Assembly (NCBI RefSeq): GCF_036898095.1
Contig: NC_090751.1
Span: forward strand, 80,946,455 to 81,010,454
DNA: 64,000 nucleotides
From: Palaemon carinicauda
Lineage: Eukaryota > Arthropoda > Malacostraca > Decapoda > Palaemonidae
Direction: 5' to 3'
Each line of letters opens with the position of its first letter. Position 1 is the first letter of the stretch. Below are positions 10,691-21,680 of this stretch, piece after piece. The notes beneath the pieces were generated by a model that saw nothing but the letters and a program-made list of their open reading frames with translations, ran no database searches and was not told the DNA's origin. A program made the position numbers and the translations under genes.

Positions 10691-12759
10691 TTACCACCAA
10701 GGTGAGAAAATCCTGAGATGAGGGTTTTGGGTTCTCTGTGATAAAGCAAAGACAGTCGACTTCTGAACCCGTTGAGATAGAGCTGGGTTCGGTAGAGGGA
10801 CCAGTCTCAGCTTCAGTTCCATCACTAGGGGGAACCAATTGCTCTTGGGCCACTTGGGGCCCACTAGTGCTGTAGTTCCCTTGAAGGATCTCAGATTGTT
10901 GAGGACCTTCAGCTGGGGATTGGTTGGAGGGAACAGGTAAATCCGGTTCCAAGCGTACCAATCGAGGAACATGGCGTCCGTCGCTTCTGCCAGAGGATCC
11001 TAGTACAGGGCTACGTATCGAGGTAGTGTCTTGTTGTCGCTCGTCGCGAAGAGGTCGATCTGCAGTTCCGGGACTTGTTCCAAGATGAAGAAGAAAGAGT
11101 CTGCGTCTAGGGACCATTCTGACTCTATCCGCTTTAGCCTGGATAGAGCGTCCGCTGTCACATTGTGGAACCCTTGTAGGTGAACTGCTGATAAGTGCCA
11201 TCTCTTCCTTTTTGCTATACGAAAGATGGCTAACATCACATGGTTGATGTGGGGCTATCTCGAGCCTTGTCGGTTCAGACATCTCACTATCACTTCGCTG
11301 TCAAAGACCAGCCTGATGTGGGCTGATCTGTGAGGTGATAGTTTCTTCAGCGTCAAGAGGACTGCCATGGCCTCCAGAATATTGATGTGAAATGTCTTGA
11401 ACAGGGATGACCAAGTCCCTTGAGCTTTCCTTTGATGAGAGTGACCTCCCCATTCTTCCGTTGAGGCGTCCGTGTGGATGGTCACCGACGGGGGAGGTGG
11501 TTGTAAGGGAACGGTCCTTGTTAGGCTCTTGACCTTCAACCACAGCTTGAGAAGTGATCGTAGTAAGGTCGGTACCGGTCTTTGCAAATATCTTTGAGCA
11601 TTTGATGCGTATCTTCTCCAGACTCCTGACGCATCTTTCAGCTGTGCTCTTAGCACTGGGTCTGTTACTGCTGCAAACTGGAGAGCGCTCAATACTCTTT
11701 CCTGTTGGCGTCTTGAGATCCTTTCGGAATTCAGTAGTCTCTTGACAGACCCTGCGATCTCTCTCCTCTTCCTTGGTGGAATGAAGAGGCGGTGTGACTT
11801 CAAGTTCCAATGGATTCCCAGCCATTGAAACTCCAGAGCTGGAGAGAGTCGAGACTTCTTGAAGTTGATCTTGAATCCTAGATGTTCCAGGAACTGGATC
11901 ACTTTCTTGGATGCTTGCAGACAAGCAGTCTTGGATGCTTCCCACACCAGCCAGTCATCCAGGTACGCTGCTACCTGATCACCTTCTAGGCGTAGTTGTT
12001 GTACGACTGTGTCTGCAAGTTTTGTGAAGATCCTTGGGGCTATGTTTAGTCCGAAGGGCATGGCTGTGAAGACATACTTTTTCTTCTGTAACTTGAATCC
12101 TAGGTAGGTGGAGAGGGGCGGCTGACTGGAAGGTGCCAATAAGCATCTGCCAGGTCTATTAAGACTGTGTACGCCCCTTTTGGTATCAGGGTCCTTATGT
12201 GTTGAAGGGTTAACATCCTGAACTTGTTGTTCTCGATGAATTTGTTGAGTGGCGACAAGTCCAGAATGACTCTGAGTTTGTCTGAGTCCTTCTTGGGAAC
12301 ACAAAACAGCCTTCCCTGGAATTTGATGGAATTTGCTTTCCTTATAACCTTTTTTCTCAAGAGTTCTAAGGTATATTCTTCTAATAAGGGGGTGGAGTGT
12401 TGGAAGAATTGAGGAAATGACGGTGGAGACTTGTTCCATTTCCATCTTAGTCCATTCTTGATTAGGCTGTGGGCCCAGGGATCGAAGGTCCAACGATCCT
12501 GAAAGTGTTGGAGCCTCCCTCCTACCTGAAGCATCTCATTGCTTAGGTTGTCCGGAGGGTTTGCCACCCTGAGCGCATCCTCTCCTGTCTCGGGAGGGGT
12601 GTATTGAGGAGCCCTGACGGAACCTTTTCCTTTCGGACGAAAGGTAGTGGTTTGCCTCTCAAACCATGGGTTGAACGCTGGTGACTGGGCAACCAGCTGT
12701 TGAGGTACCACTTGGAATGTGGTCTGTGGTTGAGCAACCACTTGGGGCACCACAGTCAT
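10659..12759 (-). pseudogene. DIRS reverse transcriptase-RNase H (copy C)
   Basis: The best preserved RT of the DIRS group. An upstream frame (12,759-12,100) carries a Gln/Val-rich linker, WTFDPWAHSL, the LDLSPLNKFIENNKFRM stretch and motif A (TVLIDLADAYWHLPV). A frameshift near 12,120 moves the rest into a 412-codon frame (12,493-11,255). That frame contains FTAMPFGLNIAPRIF, the active site AYLDDWLVW near 11,960, RNase H starting SVTIHTDASTEEWGGHS near 11,490, and LNRQGSR. The post-RNase H block (LQIDLFATSDNKTLPRYVA near 11,030-11,060) follows after another shift. Confidence 0.88.
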
Positions 12760-14232
12760 GGTGACTGTAGGAGGATGCTGGGCAGGCCAAGAGGGTAGTC
12801 ATGGCTTCTTCGACTTCTTCGGCTTCCGGGAAAGACTTCCTCTTTGAAGAGATGCCCCACTTCTGGAGAAGGTTCCTATTCTCCGTGGCGGCTTTCTCAA
12901 CTGCCTCTTTGACCGTTTCACTCGGGAAGAGGTCTTTACCCCAGATGTTGGAAGAAATCAGCTTCCTGGGTTCGTGTTTTACTGTTGCAGCAGCAAACAA
13001 AAACTCTCTACAGACTCTCCTAGCCTTCATGAAGGCGTACAGGTCCTTCACTAAGGTGGCCATATGCATTTTGGCCACTCCTCTAGTGCAGGGCATGGTT
13101 TGCCTGCCTCAACTGCTTTGGCAACAGCCTGGAATCCCTTCGGCGTAAAGGGGAAGTCTCTGGAAGCAGGAGCAAGAAAGGTAGGGTGTTTCTTACTCAA
13201 TGCACACACTTTCAAGTTAGTATAACCCGCCGTCTTCAGGCTGCTCGACAAGAGAGCCTGTGCCTTGTCGTGGTCGAAAACCATGACCTCCTTTGGTTAC
13301 GTCTCCTACAATGACGCTGGCTCATGCTTCAGTCGAATGAAGCAGTCAGGGTAGGTGTTGAATCTTGGCCAGAACTGAATATCGTCTAGGGGGACAGCTC
13401 CCATCTCCTCTGAGATGTAGAGTTTGCCGTTGGTAATCGGCATATACTCCGCATACCTCCAGGGATTAATCTCGGAGCAGGATGGCAGGTCTTGAACTCT
13501 GGGTCGCTTGTAAGACCCTCGTGAGGCGGTGATCCGTGCTTCACGGAGCTCTCTTTCGAGCTTCGCTTCCCTTTCTTCGCCTTGTTTGCGAAGATTCTAC
13601 ATTAATGAAGTGATATGTGCCAAAACTGCCTGGTTCATAGCATCTAATGGAGGGGTAGGAGCTGAAGATGTAGATGGTGTCGGCTCTAGAGCCGGCACAG
13701 GTGGAAGGGACTCCCCCACCTCCGACGACTCAACTTCTTCTTCTCCTTCAGGAGGCAGAGTAGACTCTTCCTCGGGATCGTCCCTAAGGAGATCCTTCTC
13801 TGTGTCCGTGGACACTTCAGACATCCTTTCCTCCTGGTGGATGTCCATGCCTTGCATCGCCTCACTGACGTCCGTCTCGATTGCAATCTGGACGCAGGGA
13901 GGTCCAGGTCGTGTTTGGGGCACGACAGCTTCATTACCCGCTTTGGGGAACAGCAAGCTGCGCATCCTTTCATTGGGTAGGTACGGTCCCGGAGAGTTCT
14001 TCTGGAATCCTCGTACCAATTTGCGCAGCTTTTCTCGTGCTGCATTCCTCGACTACGCTGACTTGGGGTCGTTGAAACCTTCGACCACCATGGCCGAGCA
14101 GACATTGCAGTCCTGGGGGTCCCAGTACCGCAAGGTTTCGGTGGTAATGGCGCAGGCGGCATGAGTCCTGCACATAGTGTGACCACAAAAGTTCCTACTC
14201 TTGTGGTTGCAGTATATCACCTCTCACTTCAT
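12659..14232 (-). pseudogene. DIRS gag-like protein (copy C)
   Basis: Gag of copy C. The start is set at the ATG at 14,232 because the following frame encodes the Cys/His-rich N-terminus without a frameshift: CNHKSRNFCGHTMC, then THAAC, then DPQDCNVC. Codon 3 is a stop (14,224-14,226) and a second stop lies near 14,055. The acidic Ser/Pro-rich middle is open over 14,019-13,597. A deletion of roughly 250 nt near 13,076 joins the GKPCPALEE segment directly to the KMHMATLVKDLYAF segment. The last part (13,075-12,659) runs through KWGISSKRKSFPEAEE before losing frame near the RT N-terminus. Confidence 0.72.
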
Positions 14233-16403
14233 TTTGGGCTCCTCCTGTAAAGAAAGGAAGTATAAATGAGTATGTGGCTATTTATCACACTTGATAAATA
14301 GGTAATATGCAATAAATATATTGATATCTTAACCATTATAGCTTAGGATAGTAAGCTAGAAAGGAAATAGGAAAGACACATACCTGTGTCTCCTATCCAG
14401 CCAATTGCTGTGACCTCCCCCAATATTAATGTAAGAATTTCCTTATTAAGGAAAACCCAAGAGAGAAGGGTTCTAACCTCTAGGGATAGGATTAGTGTAT
14501 AGTAACACTAGCGCTTTCATAAAAGTATTAATATTGTGGGGTAAGTTATAAACTGATGACTTTATCAGTGTAATGAAGGAATACTTCACTTCAATATAAA
14601 ACTAGACTCAACAATAGACAGTGAAAGGACACATGGAGTATGTTGGAAATATAAACTACTGTATAATATATACTATAGTTTTCTGTCTGCAGTATATACT
14701 GTACTGCAAATATACTGGCTACTGTATAATCATATACTGTAGTTCAGGCGGTGCGTTGTCAGCTAGGCTAGCACCTGGCGGCATCAGTCTAGCTGGCAGT
14801 ATTACCCGACGGCACTAGCCGACAGAAAGAGAGAAAGCATGGAGTGAAGGGCTGCCTTATTAATGTAGCTTTGTACAATAAATAAGGGTGTAGGTATTTT
14901 AATGCTACTGCCTTCCTCCAGAATGAGGGTTCAAATGGAAGGGGAGAATGAATCATTCAAGCTTCCATCCAGCCACAAGATCGGTTGCCGGTCGCTGCCG
15001 GTTTCAGGGATGTGGATGGCAGTCCAAGAGAGGACTGAAGAACACTCAAAGGCAAAAAGGGTCTCCCACCGGCCACCGTCACAGCCGGCACAACCTTTCC
15101 CGGAGCCTTGCGTCCGTAGGGGAAAGTCGGAGCGGCTATCAAGCCTCCTATGTAGGAACCGGGCCAGCGCTACGATCTACCCGGCAAGTGGGGAGAATGT
15201 AGGACGATGGCCACAGAAATGGGATGGCTAGGCTATCACTAAAGGACAGAGAGGGGCAGGGAGAGGGTCTTGTATATTGTGTTAGGAGAAGGCGGCAGGA
15301 TTGCCTCCATTTCCAAACAAGAGAGAAACTTCATTTCAATATCGTTGCCATCCTAGGCGGCAGAAGAATATCTATTCTTCAGCCTAAGATCTGCCAAAAC
15401 AAGACTTGTCTTCTTGACCGCAGGGGAGAAGGTGGCGGCATAATACTACCACTTCAGGTGCGGCCTAGGGAAGCTAAGCATCCTATGCCAACAACTGTAA
15501 GCCGGCAGGGGAGTGACTACTCACCTGGCAGCTAAGCCATCGGCATGAAGACTGAATACTCTGAGTTACTGTCGAAAACCTAAACCGGGATACTCACCGG
15601 CAAGGGTAGGAGACAGAAAACACTAGCCTAGTCAAGCCTGAGTGTACTACTCATGGCAAGACCAAGATAGGGTTGTTGCCTATGGCGGCACTCAGAGGGA
15701 AGGAAGGATTACCCTTAAATCTCCGCAGGAGACGAGTATCGAGTTATATAAATAATTCTAGGAGATATACTATCTCCTGTTGAATTGATAAAACGATACA
15801 CGAGGGTAAACGGAGATAATGTATGAAAGTATACTAAACTGCATAGGCTAGGTTAGCTTAGCACAGGGCGAGATCTCGGCTACCTATATCACCGAGACAC
15901 TAACGTATACGATCAACACATGTAAGAAGAGAAAAATTGTATGCATAATCATATCTTCACTAGTATAATTTTGCCTAAATAGCTATAATTCATTAAAGCT
16001 AATACAGGGAATGTCGTTCTGCTGACTACATAACGGATTTTGAGCGAAGCGAAAAATATATTTTTGGGTGAGATGGCCATGTCGTCCTGATGGACATATA
16101 TCCCTTAGGAAGCTACTTATAGGAACTTCCATCAGGACGACATGGCTTGAGCCCAAAAAAAGCATGCATAACGAACGACAGCGCCCAAAATTGTGCCTCC
16201 GGTGACCGGCCATGCTCCATAAAACACATTAAATTATACTAATTTCATAGTGAGACAGGAGATAAAAATTATACACCGTAAAGATTAAATACTCAACTTT
16301 CCAGAGGCTGAAGATGCTGGAGAATGCATAATTAATCCTCAAAAGCAACGATCTAGACCGCTAGATGAACAGGGAAAACACTGTGCGAATTCACTACAAA
16401 AAT
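14233..16403 (-). other. DIRS copy C 5' leader
   Basis: Non-coding leader of about 2.2 kb, colinear with copy D 26,040-28,735 and in part with copy A 2,868-4,460. It contains one 121-bp GGCAGGATTGCC unit (about 15,282-15,400), a short GC-rich minisatellite remnant near 14,745-14,815, and an insertion of the hairpin repeat at about 16,034-16,162 that copy D lacks. No open reading frame here is shared in sequence between copies. Confidence 0.75.
16034..16162. repeat. Hairpin repeat inserted in copy C leader
   Basis: About 129 bp absent from the same position in copy D (28,500-28,510). The arms CCATGTCGTCCTGATGG (16,077-16,093) and its exact inverse (16,129-16,145) surround a centre, ATATCCCTTAGGAAGCTACT, which is the outermost sequence of the DIRS terminal repeat. 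The ends are CGGATTTTGAGCGAAGCG and GAGCCCAAAAAA. This is a filled site next to an empty homologous site. Confidence 0.8.
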
Positions 16404-16685
16404 AGGAATGAGCGCCATCTTGGAGCCCTGTAAAAGTAGGGGAGGAAGGGTAACCTTGATAACGGCTCTCCTTCAATTTCCCCACTCTTCCCCCTCAAAG
16501 CGAAAACGTTATTCGGGGTGAAGATTGCCATGTGTCGTACCAAGATATACGTCCCCTGATATTATGCGATATACTTGAGAAAATATTTAAGGATACTCGC
16601 GCCAGGAGTTAGAATCCTGGAGACCTACGGTCAATTCTCTGGGAGTATCACTGTAGCCAAATATCCCTTAGAAAGCTGCCAATAG
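16404..16685 (-). repeat. Right inverted terminal repeat of DIRS copy C
   Basis: Reverse complement of 8,554-8,836. The YY1-like motif is at 16,413-16,423. The repeat is followed by GGAACCTTCCATCAGGACAA, a half-copy of the hairpin repeat, up to about 16,725. Confidence 0.85.
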
Positions 16686-16719
16686 GAACCTTCCATCAGG
16701 ACAACATGGCTTGAGCCCA

Positions 16720-17505
16720 AAAAAGTATGCTAGAGTTCTACCAAACCCCTTTATGGTGTTTAGGTTATTGAAGTCACAATATTATTTTCTAAAGGAATAA
16801 TCCCGACCTTAAGTACTTAAGGTAAGTGACATTTCAAACTCTACCCCTTTATTCCAATGAGAAATACATACCTTGAATCCTTATTGTCGACATCGAAATT
16901 TCTTTCCTGGGGGGCAGGATGCACTAAACCAGCTCCAGGTTTGGTGGGAATGACAACTCTGGAATTCCACATATAGGTCTGGCAGACCAGATAAGGAATC
17001 TATTCAAGGTAGAAGGCACATACACAAACCCTCAGCTAATAGTAATTTCCAGACATTCTCTAGTATGCTTCCATCAGCACGACATGGCTGAGCCCAAAAA
17101 ACGGATTTTGATCAAAGTGAAAAATCTATTTTTGGGTTAGAGGGCCATGTTGTCCAGATGAAACCCACCCTTTTGCTGATCCCTCACAAAATTACTTTAT
17201 CCGTGGCCATTTCCACTTAACGGCAAGAATAGGAATGGCGTAGCGGTAGAAGTAGGGAAGGAGATCCCCCGGGTACCTAGATCGGCCCCCATTTCTTTTG
17301 CCACTCTTTCCTCTTACATCGAAGCGTTAAATTAATTCTGGGTGAAGATTGCCATGTGTCGTATCTAGAATATGTCCACTGATATTATGAGATATCCTTT
17401 ATGGGATACTCGCGCCAGGAGTTGGAATCCTGGTGACCTTTGGTTTAATTCCCTGGGAGTATCACTGTAGCAAATATCCCTTAGAAGGCTACCTATAGGA
17501 ACCCT
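16720..17505 (+). mobile_element. DIRS-like 3'-terminal fragment E
   Basis: Plus-strand order here is a diverged 3' untranslated segment (about 16,720-17,070), a hairpin repeat (17,071-17,161), then a diverged terminal repeat (about 17,240-17,490) ending in AAATATCCCTTAGAAGGCT. This is the mirror image of the left ends of minus-strand copies C and D. It therefore represents the last ~0.8 kb of another, plus-strand DIRS copy whose coding part is absent. The Cys-rich and recombinase segments are not seen. Divergence is visibly higher than between C and D. Confidence 0.65.
17071..17161. repeat. Hairpin repeat in fragment E
   Basis: A 91-bp member with arms CCATCAGCACGACATGG and CCATGTTGTCCAGATG, diverged at two or three arm positions from the other copies. 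The loop retains ACGGATTTTGATCAAAGTG and AAAAATCTATTTTTGGG. A further half-copy lies at about 17,508-17,570 and abuts a truncated LTR. Confidence 0.7.
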
Positions 17506-17639
17506 TTCATCAGGACGACATGGCCCTCTCACCCATAAATAGATTTTTCACTTTGATCAAAATCCGTTTTGGAGTTACAACCTACTCTTGGCTCGTCACA
17601 ATGGTGACCCCGGAGTGACTCGCTCCTCCCGCCTCCCCC

Positions 17640-18195
17640 CCTCACTGTTACTATGATGCCCTCAAAACATACCTTCTGCAGCAGTACTCGCCGTCGCCAG
17701 CCGCCCATATAGCAAACCTTTTTCACCTCTCTCAACAACCGTTGGGGGACCAAAGGGCTTTGCTCGCCCTCAGGGAAATGACCAGTATCGCTCGCCTGCA
17801 ACCTGCCACAGACGGCTCTCCTCCTGAGGTGAACCTACCGTTTACACAAACCTGTACACGCTTCCATACCCGATGTCGATAGTTTACCCATAAAGGACTT
17901 GATGACCAAAGCCGATGCCCTTATGGACAGCCACTTCACGACCTTCAAGACCTCCATCAACGCCTCCACTCCTGACGAAGAGGACACCTACTCAACGTCA
18001 AACGAAGCTGACATGAATGCTGTAGGACACACACGCCTACCCCGTGATGAGCCGGAGCGGCGACAAAGTCACCCATCACCCACCACTCGCTCGCGCCCCA
18101 ACCAACGACTTCTACAGCCACATACTGCCACCCATCAGCCGCAGTTTTGCTACTACCACTCCAGGTTCGGGGTTGCCATGAAGGAATATATAGTA
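17640..18195 (+). pseudogene. Gypsy gag remnant
   Basis: The first part (about 17,651-17,830) reads YYDALKTYLLQQYS followed by an LGDQRALLALREM-like stretch, which is the spacing and composition of the capsid N-terminal region of Mag/CsRn1-like Gypsy gags. After a frame change, a second open stretch (17,899-18,180) is Pro/His/Arg-rich and ends in CYYHSRFG, resembling the sequence just before the gag zinc knuckle in those elements. The N-terminus is missing because only ~40 nt separate it from the primer-binding site. Subfamily naming is an inference. Confidence 0.6.
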
Positions 18196-18220
18196 TGTCA
18201 TTTGTAGGGGGGGGGAGCCA

Positions 18221-18516
18221 TGTACCAACCGTGTGTCACACTATCGTACATAGTAACGACATTTTTTTTTGTATATATAGTCTCCTTTGTACATTCGCTC
18301 TCCCCTGGCATTGATAACGACCTGAATCAACTTGTCTGTTTTTCTCACCGTTATATGTTAACAGAAACCGTTGTTGGTTGAACAGGAAATACCCTGTTAT
18401 ATGTTATGGTCTTCTTGCCCACAATTGATGTATATATAAACTGATGTTCTGTAATAAAGTTACTCAGTTGCTTCCATCTCGCCTTTTGAGTCACAACCTA
18501 CTCTTGGCTCGTCACA
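18221..18516 (+). repeat. 3' LTR of the pol-less Gypsy element
   Basis: 296 bp from TGTACCAACC to GGCTCGTCACA. It contains a TATATAA-like segment and an AATAAA signal near 18,452 (TGTAATAAAGTTACTC). The last 30 bases recur immediately before the primer-binding site at 17,571-17,600, which confirms the LTR relationship. Confidence 0.75.
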
Positions 18517-20287
18517 ATGTCATTAAGATCTAGAGCCACTGAGCTTTAGTTACATTAGCTTTTGACAATTCCTGAACACTTGAGTTACTTGAAAACTCTT
18601 AGATATTAAACTGTGCCATCTTGTAATTTAACACTAATTAATGCTTCTCCAAAAAATAATATACTGATAGTACTCAAATCCCATATCAACACTGTACTAT
18701 TCAAAAACCTTTAATCAAAACACAGCCCTGTTATCACCAATATTCAAAACAGACTCGCTCGATTCCAACGGTCTGGCACCAAAATATATTATACTGTATG
18801 GATCCCGGGTCTGAACACCCAAAATATGTTATACGATTATGACTCCCAAAATCTGGGCATTAAAAAATATACTATACTATGGCTCGTTACTGGGAACCAA
18901 ACATATAATATATATACTATTACTAGTAAGTTAATTAACCTCTCAAATTTCAAATTACCTTGTTTGCTTTTACATCAAAACTTTACACTTTAAAACATTA
19001 ATACAGGAATTCTGAGACCGTTAAATAACTCCAAGACAGCAATATATAAAACACTGATTATCCAAAGGGCTCTCAAGTACACTCAAAACTAACCTGGGTA
19101 ATTACACTTAAGTATTATTAACACTTATCTAACTCTCACGGTGGTTCTTAACAGGAATCGAGTGGAAATCTGGTCCTAAATAATGATGATTGAAATAATA
19201 CACTCTCTACAAAAATAAATATATTCTATATAAATTACAACACTGAAAAGAACTTGCATAACAAAAATAAGTCACTGGAAAAATTAATTCTAAACAAACA
19301 TAGAATAAGACAAAAAATGTTACTATCTGAAATTTATAATAACTTGACTTGAACTATTATATCTGAATAAGCCTTAGTCTAAGGAAAGAAATAATGCAAT
19401 TAGAATTATACAAACACTCGAAATAAATCTGAATAATACAATGTTCACGTGTAACTCTAAATGAATATTAGTTAACCAGATCACTTTACAAACCTATCCT
19501 GCATAGACGGCCGTTTACAAAAAGTTATACAATGCCAACACTCACCCTAATACAATGAATTCACAATCACCTTATAGTCTTGCGTGACACACGATTTGCT
19601 TTGGGGCACAGAATCACTTAGGACCTCTCCTAAGTGATGAACACTTTCGATATGACACTGGGTTATTTGCGGGAGAGAGAGGGTCACCTATATATGAAAT
19701 TTTGGCTTATTCCAGAAGGTTCCAACTTGTTTGGGAAGCGTGGGGGGGGGGGTTGTGCTAAGCGTCAGAGTTGTCAAATATTACTCTCCCAAACGCTGTA
19801 CTTACACTTCGCCAGACGGCTCTCTCAGTCAGCTAGCTCCGCCTACCCATCCCCCACCCCCTCCAAAAAAAAAGATATCCTCCTCTCACCGACTATTCTC
19901 GAAATTTCGTAAGCACATCTCACTGAACATTCTCTCTCTAACATGACGCAATACCTAAGCCCTTGTTCCTATCTCGCATGTATCCTATAACACTTTCAAA
20001 TAGACAACATGACTTCGTAGCAAACATACGTGAAAAAAAGTTAATTCTTTAAAAAAAATATGTGAATTACATATTTTGACTTGAATAAAGAATATAATGA
20101 AATTCATGACGAAAGTCTTACGTTATTTACATAAAATACCTATATCTACAAGAGAGGGGCTCATTTTACGGGTTAGGTATCATCTCTTCAATGCACAAAT
20201 GAAAACAATGTATGAAATATAAATGAAATTATTAATAAACTACAATATTTACTCTACATTAGACCAGCTTCATAAGAATATATACAG

Positions 20288-20290
<3 letters not shown>
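18517..20290. other. AT-rich stretch with no recognisable gene
   Basis: About 1.8 kb of AT-rich DNA. It has local repeats of an AAATAT-TATACTGT type near 18,780-18,930, a short G run near 19,741 and an A run near 19,866. The short open frames near 19,634-19,946 are low-complexity and show no family signature. I see no element boundary here. It may be unique intergenic DNA or an unrecognised old repeat. Confidence 0.5.

Positions 20291-20358
<68 letters not shown>
20291..20358. repeat. (AT)n microsatellite
   Basis: Uninterrupted AT dinucleotide repeat of about 34 units, directly followed by a half hairpin repeat (AACGGATTTTGAGCAAAGCG, about 20,358-20,420) that leads into the left end of DIRS copy D. 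Confidence 0.95.
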
Positions 20359-20360
<2 letters not shown>

Positions 20361-20446
20361 CGGATTTTGAGCAAAGCGAAAAATCAATTTTTGGGTGAGA
20401 TAGCCATGTCGTCCGGATGGAAGGTTCCTATAGGTAGCTTTCTAAT

Positions 20447-20727
20447 GGATATTTGGCTACAGTGATATTCCCAGAGAATTAACCTTTAGGTCTCCAGAAT
20501 TCTAACTCCAGCCGCGAATATCCTTAAAATTTCTCTTAAGGATATCGCATAATATCAGGGGACGTATATCTTGATACGACACATAGCAATCTTCACCCCG
20601 AATAGCGTTCCCGTTTCGAGGGGGAAGAGTGGCAAAAATAGAAGGGGAGCCGTTATCAAGGTTACCCTTCCTCCCGTACTACTATGAGTATCTAGATGGT
20701 ACTGTATCCAAGATGGCGTTCATTCCT
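20447..20727 (+). repeat. Left inverted terminal repeat of DIRS copy D
   Basis: About 281 bp starting GGATATTTGGCTACAGTG, a near-exact reverse complement of 28,736-29,017. Upstream (20,421-20,446) it continues into the AAGGTTCCTATAGGTAGC outer sequence and a half hairpin. The YY1-like motif is at 20,708-20,718. Confidence 0.85.
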
Positions 20728-20811
20728 TGTAGCATTGAGCATGGTGCTACAGATATAGTAATTTCGGGAGGGATCTTACCACGGCCTTTTCTAGAGAAAA
20801 GGAGGGCGGGT

Positions 20812-20903
20812 CCATCAGGACGACATGGCTATCTCACCCAAAAATAGATTTTTCGCTTTGCTCAAAATCCGTTTTTTGGACTTAAGCCATGTCGTCCTGA
20901 TGG
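20812..20903. repeat. Hairpin repeat in copy D 3' region
   Basis: A 92-bp hairpin with perfect 17-bp arms (20,812-20,828 and 20,887-20,903), in the same position as in copy C, so it was present before the two copies separated. Confidence 0.8.
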
Positions 20904-21680
20904 AAGTTTACCAGAGAATTACTAGGAAGTAGTGTAGTTGTGGATTTTCATAGGTGCCTTAACCTTGGGACAATTTTTCTATGGTCATCCGGACCATTGA
21001 GACAAATGACGTTACCGTTATAAGCCATTACCACTAATCATGGTCAATGTTAGTGCTTCCTGCCCCCTGCAGGGAAGAGTCATACTAGACAGTAGAAAAG
21101 GGGCTCAAGGCTTGCATATATTGTATGGACAAACATAAGTATCAACTACATATACAAAAGTCTCACGGTTTGTATCAACTATATCCATTGTTTATAAGCA
21201 TACAATCATATGAGGTTTACTTAGTTAAATAAGTAAGAGAACTCTGGCATATTCATTGTGATAATTGCAGGGCGAAATAAGACGCAATTACACTCTAATG
21301 GACATTTATTTCGAATAAATTACCAAATGAAATAACGAGTGTAACGTGTTAAGGGATTTATACATACAACGTATACACAAAATATTTTTCACCCAGAAAG
21401 GGAAGAAATTATGAGTGCCACTCTAAATTTGAAAATTTTTGATAATATTTTCTAATGTAATTTTCTGTAATTGATGTATACTATCAACACTGTGTACTAT
21501 GTAAACACGGCACAAGTGTTATCTGTATAATTCCACATCTGAGATTTTGAACAGTCTTAGTCACCCACTTAAAAGGTATCGCACTAGAAGTGTCAACACC
21601 TTTTCACCCTAATTGAGTCCCAATCAATTAACTGTCCATCGCAGCACTACACGACAGGTTTTAATACACTACCTGCTGCC
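20904..21680 (-). other. DIRS copy D 3' untranslated region
   Basis: Non-coding AT-rich sequence colinear with 9,013-9,770 of copy C, including the CTGCCCCCTGCAGGGAAG block near 21,060. No gene is visible. Confidence 0.7.

Larger units (their letters stand above)
8554..16685 (-). mobile_element. DIRS-like retrotransposon copy C (full length)
   Basis: Complete 8.1-kb DIRS-type element on the minus strand. It is bounded by inverted terminal repeats (8,554-8,836 and 16,404-16,685) that are near-perfect reverse complements, which is the DIRS-1 style of terminus. Internal order is leader, gag, RT/RNase H and tyrosine recombinase. All three coding parts carry frameshifts, stops or deletions. No target-site duplication is evident, as expected for recombinase-mediated insertion. 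The left end abuts the tail of copy B and the right end runs into a half-copy of the hairpin repeat. Confidence 0.88.
17567..18516 (+). mobile_element. Gypsy LTR element lacking pol
   Basis: A short LTR retrotransposon derivative. It has the last ~34 bp of a 5' LTR (17,567-17,600), a primer-binding site starting TGGTGACCCC at 17,602, degraded gag pieces (17,640-18,190), a G-rich polypurine tract (about 18,205-18,218) and a 3' LTR (18,221-18,516; TGTACC...GTCACA). The two LTR pieces share CCTACTCTTGGCTCGTCACA. Protease, reverse transcriptase and integrase are absent. Its 5' LTR is cut off by a half-copy of the hairpin repeat. Confidence 0.75.

Noticed and set aside
8554..16685. DNA transposon with terminal inverted repeats
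   Set aside because: The interior encodes reverse transcriptase, RNase H and tyrosine recombinase in DIRS order, so the inverted ends are DIRS termini.
17899..18207. Short Pro/His-rich frame as an independent gene
   Set aside because: It lies between a Gypsy primer-binding site and LTR and continues the gag remnant in another frame.
19634..19946. Two overlapping short frames as a small gene
   Set aside because: They run through a G run and an A run, have no family pattern and no conserved context.
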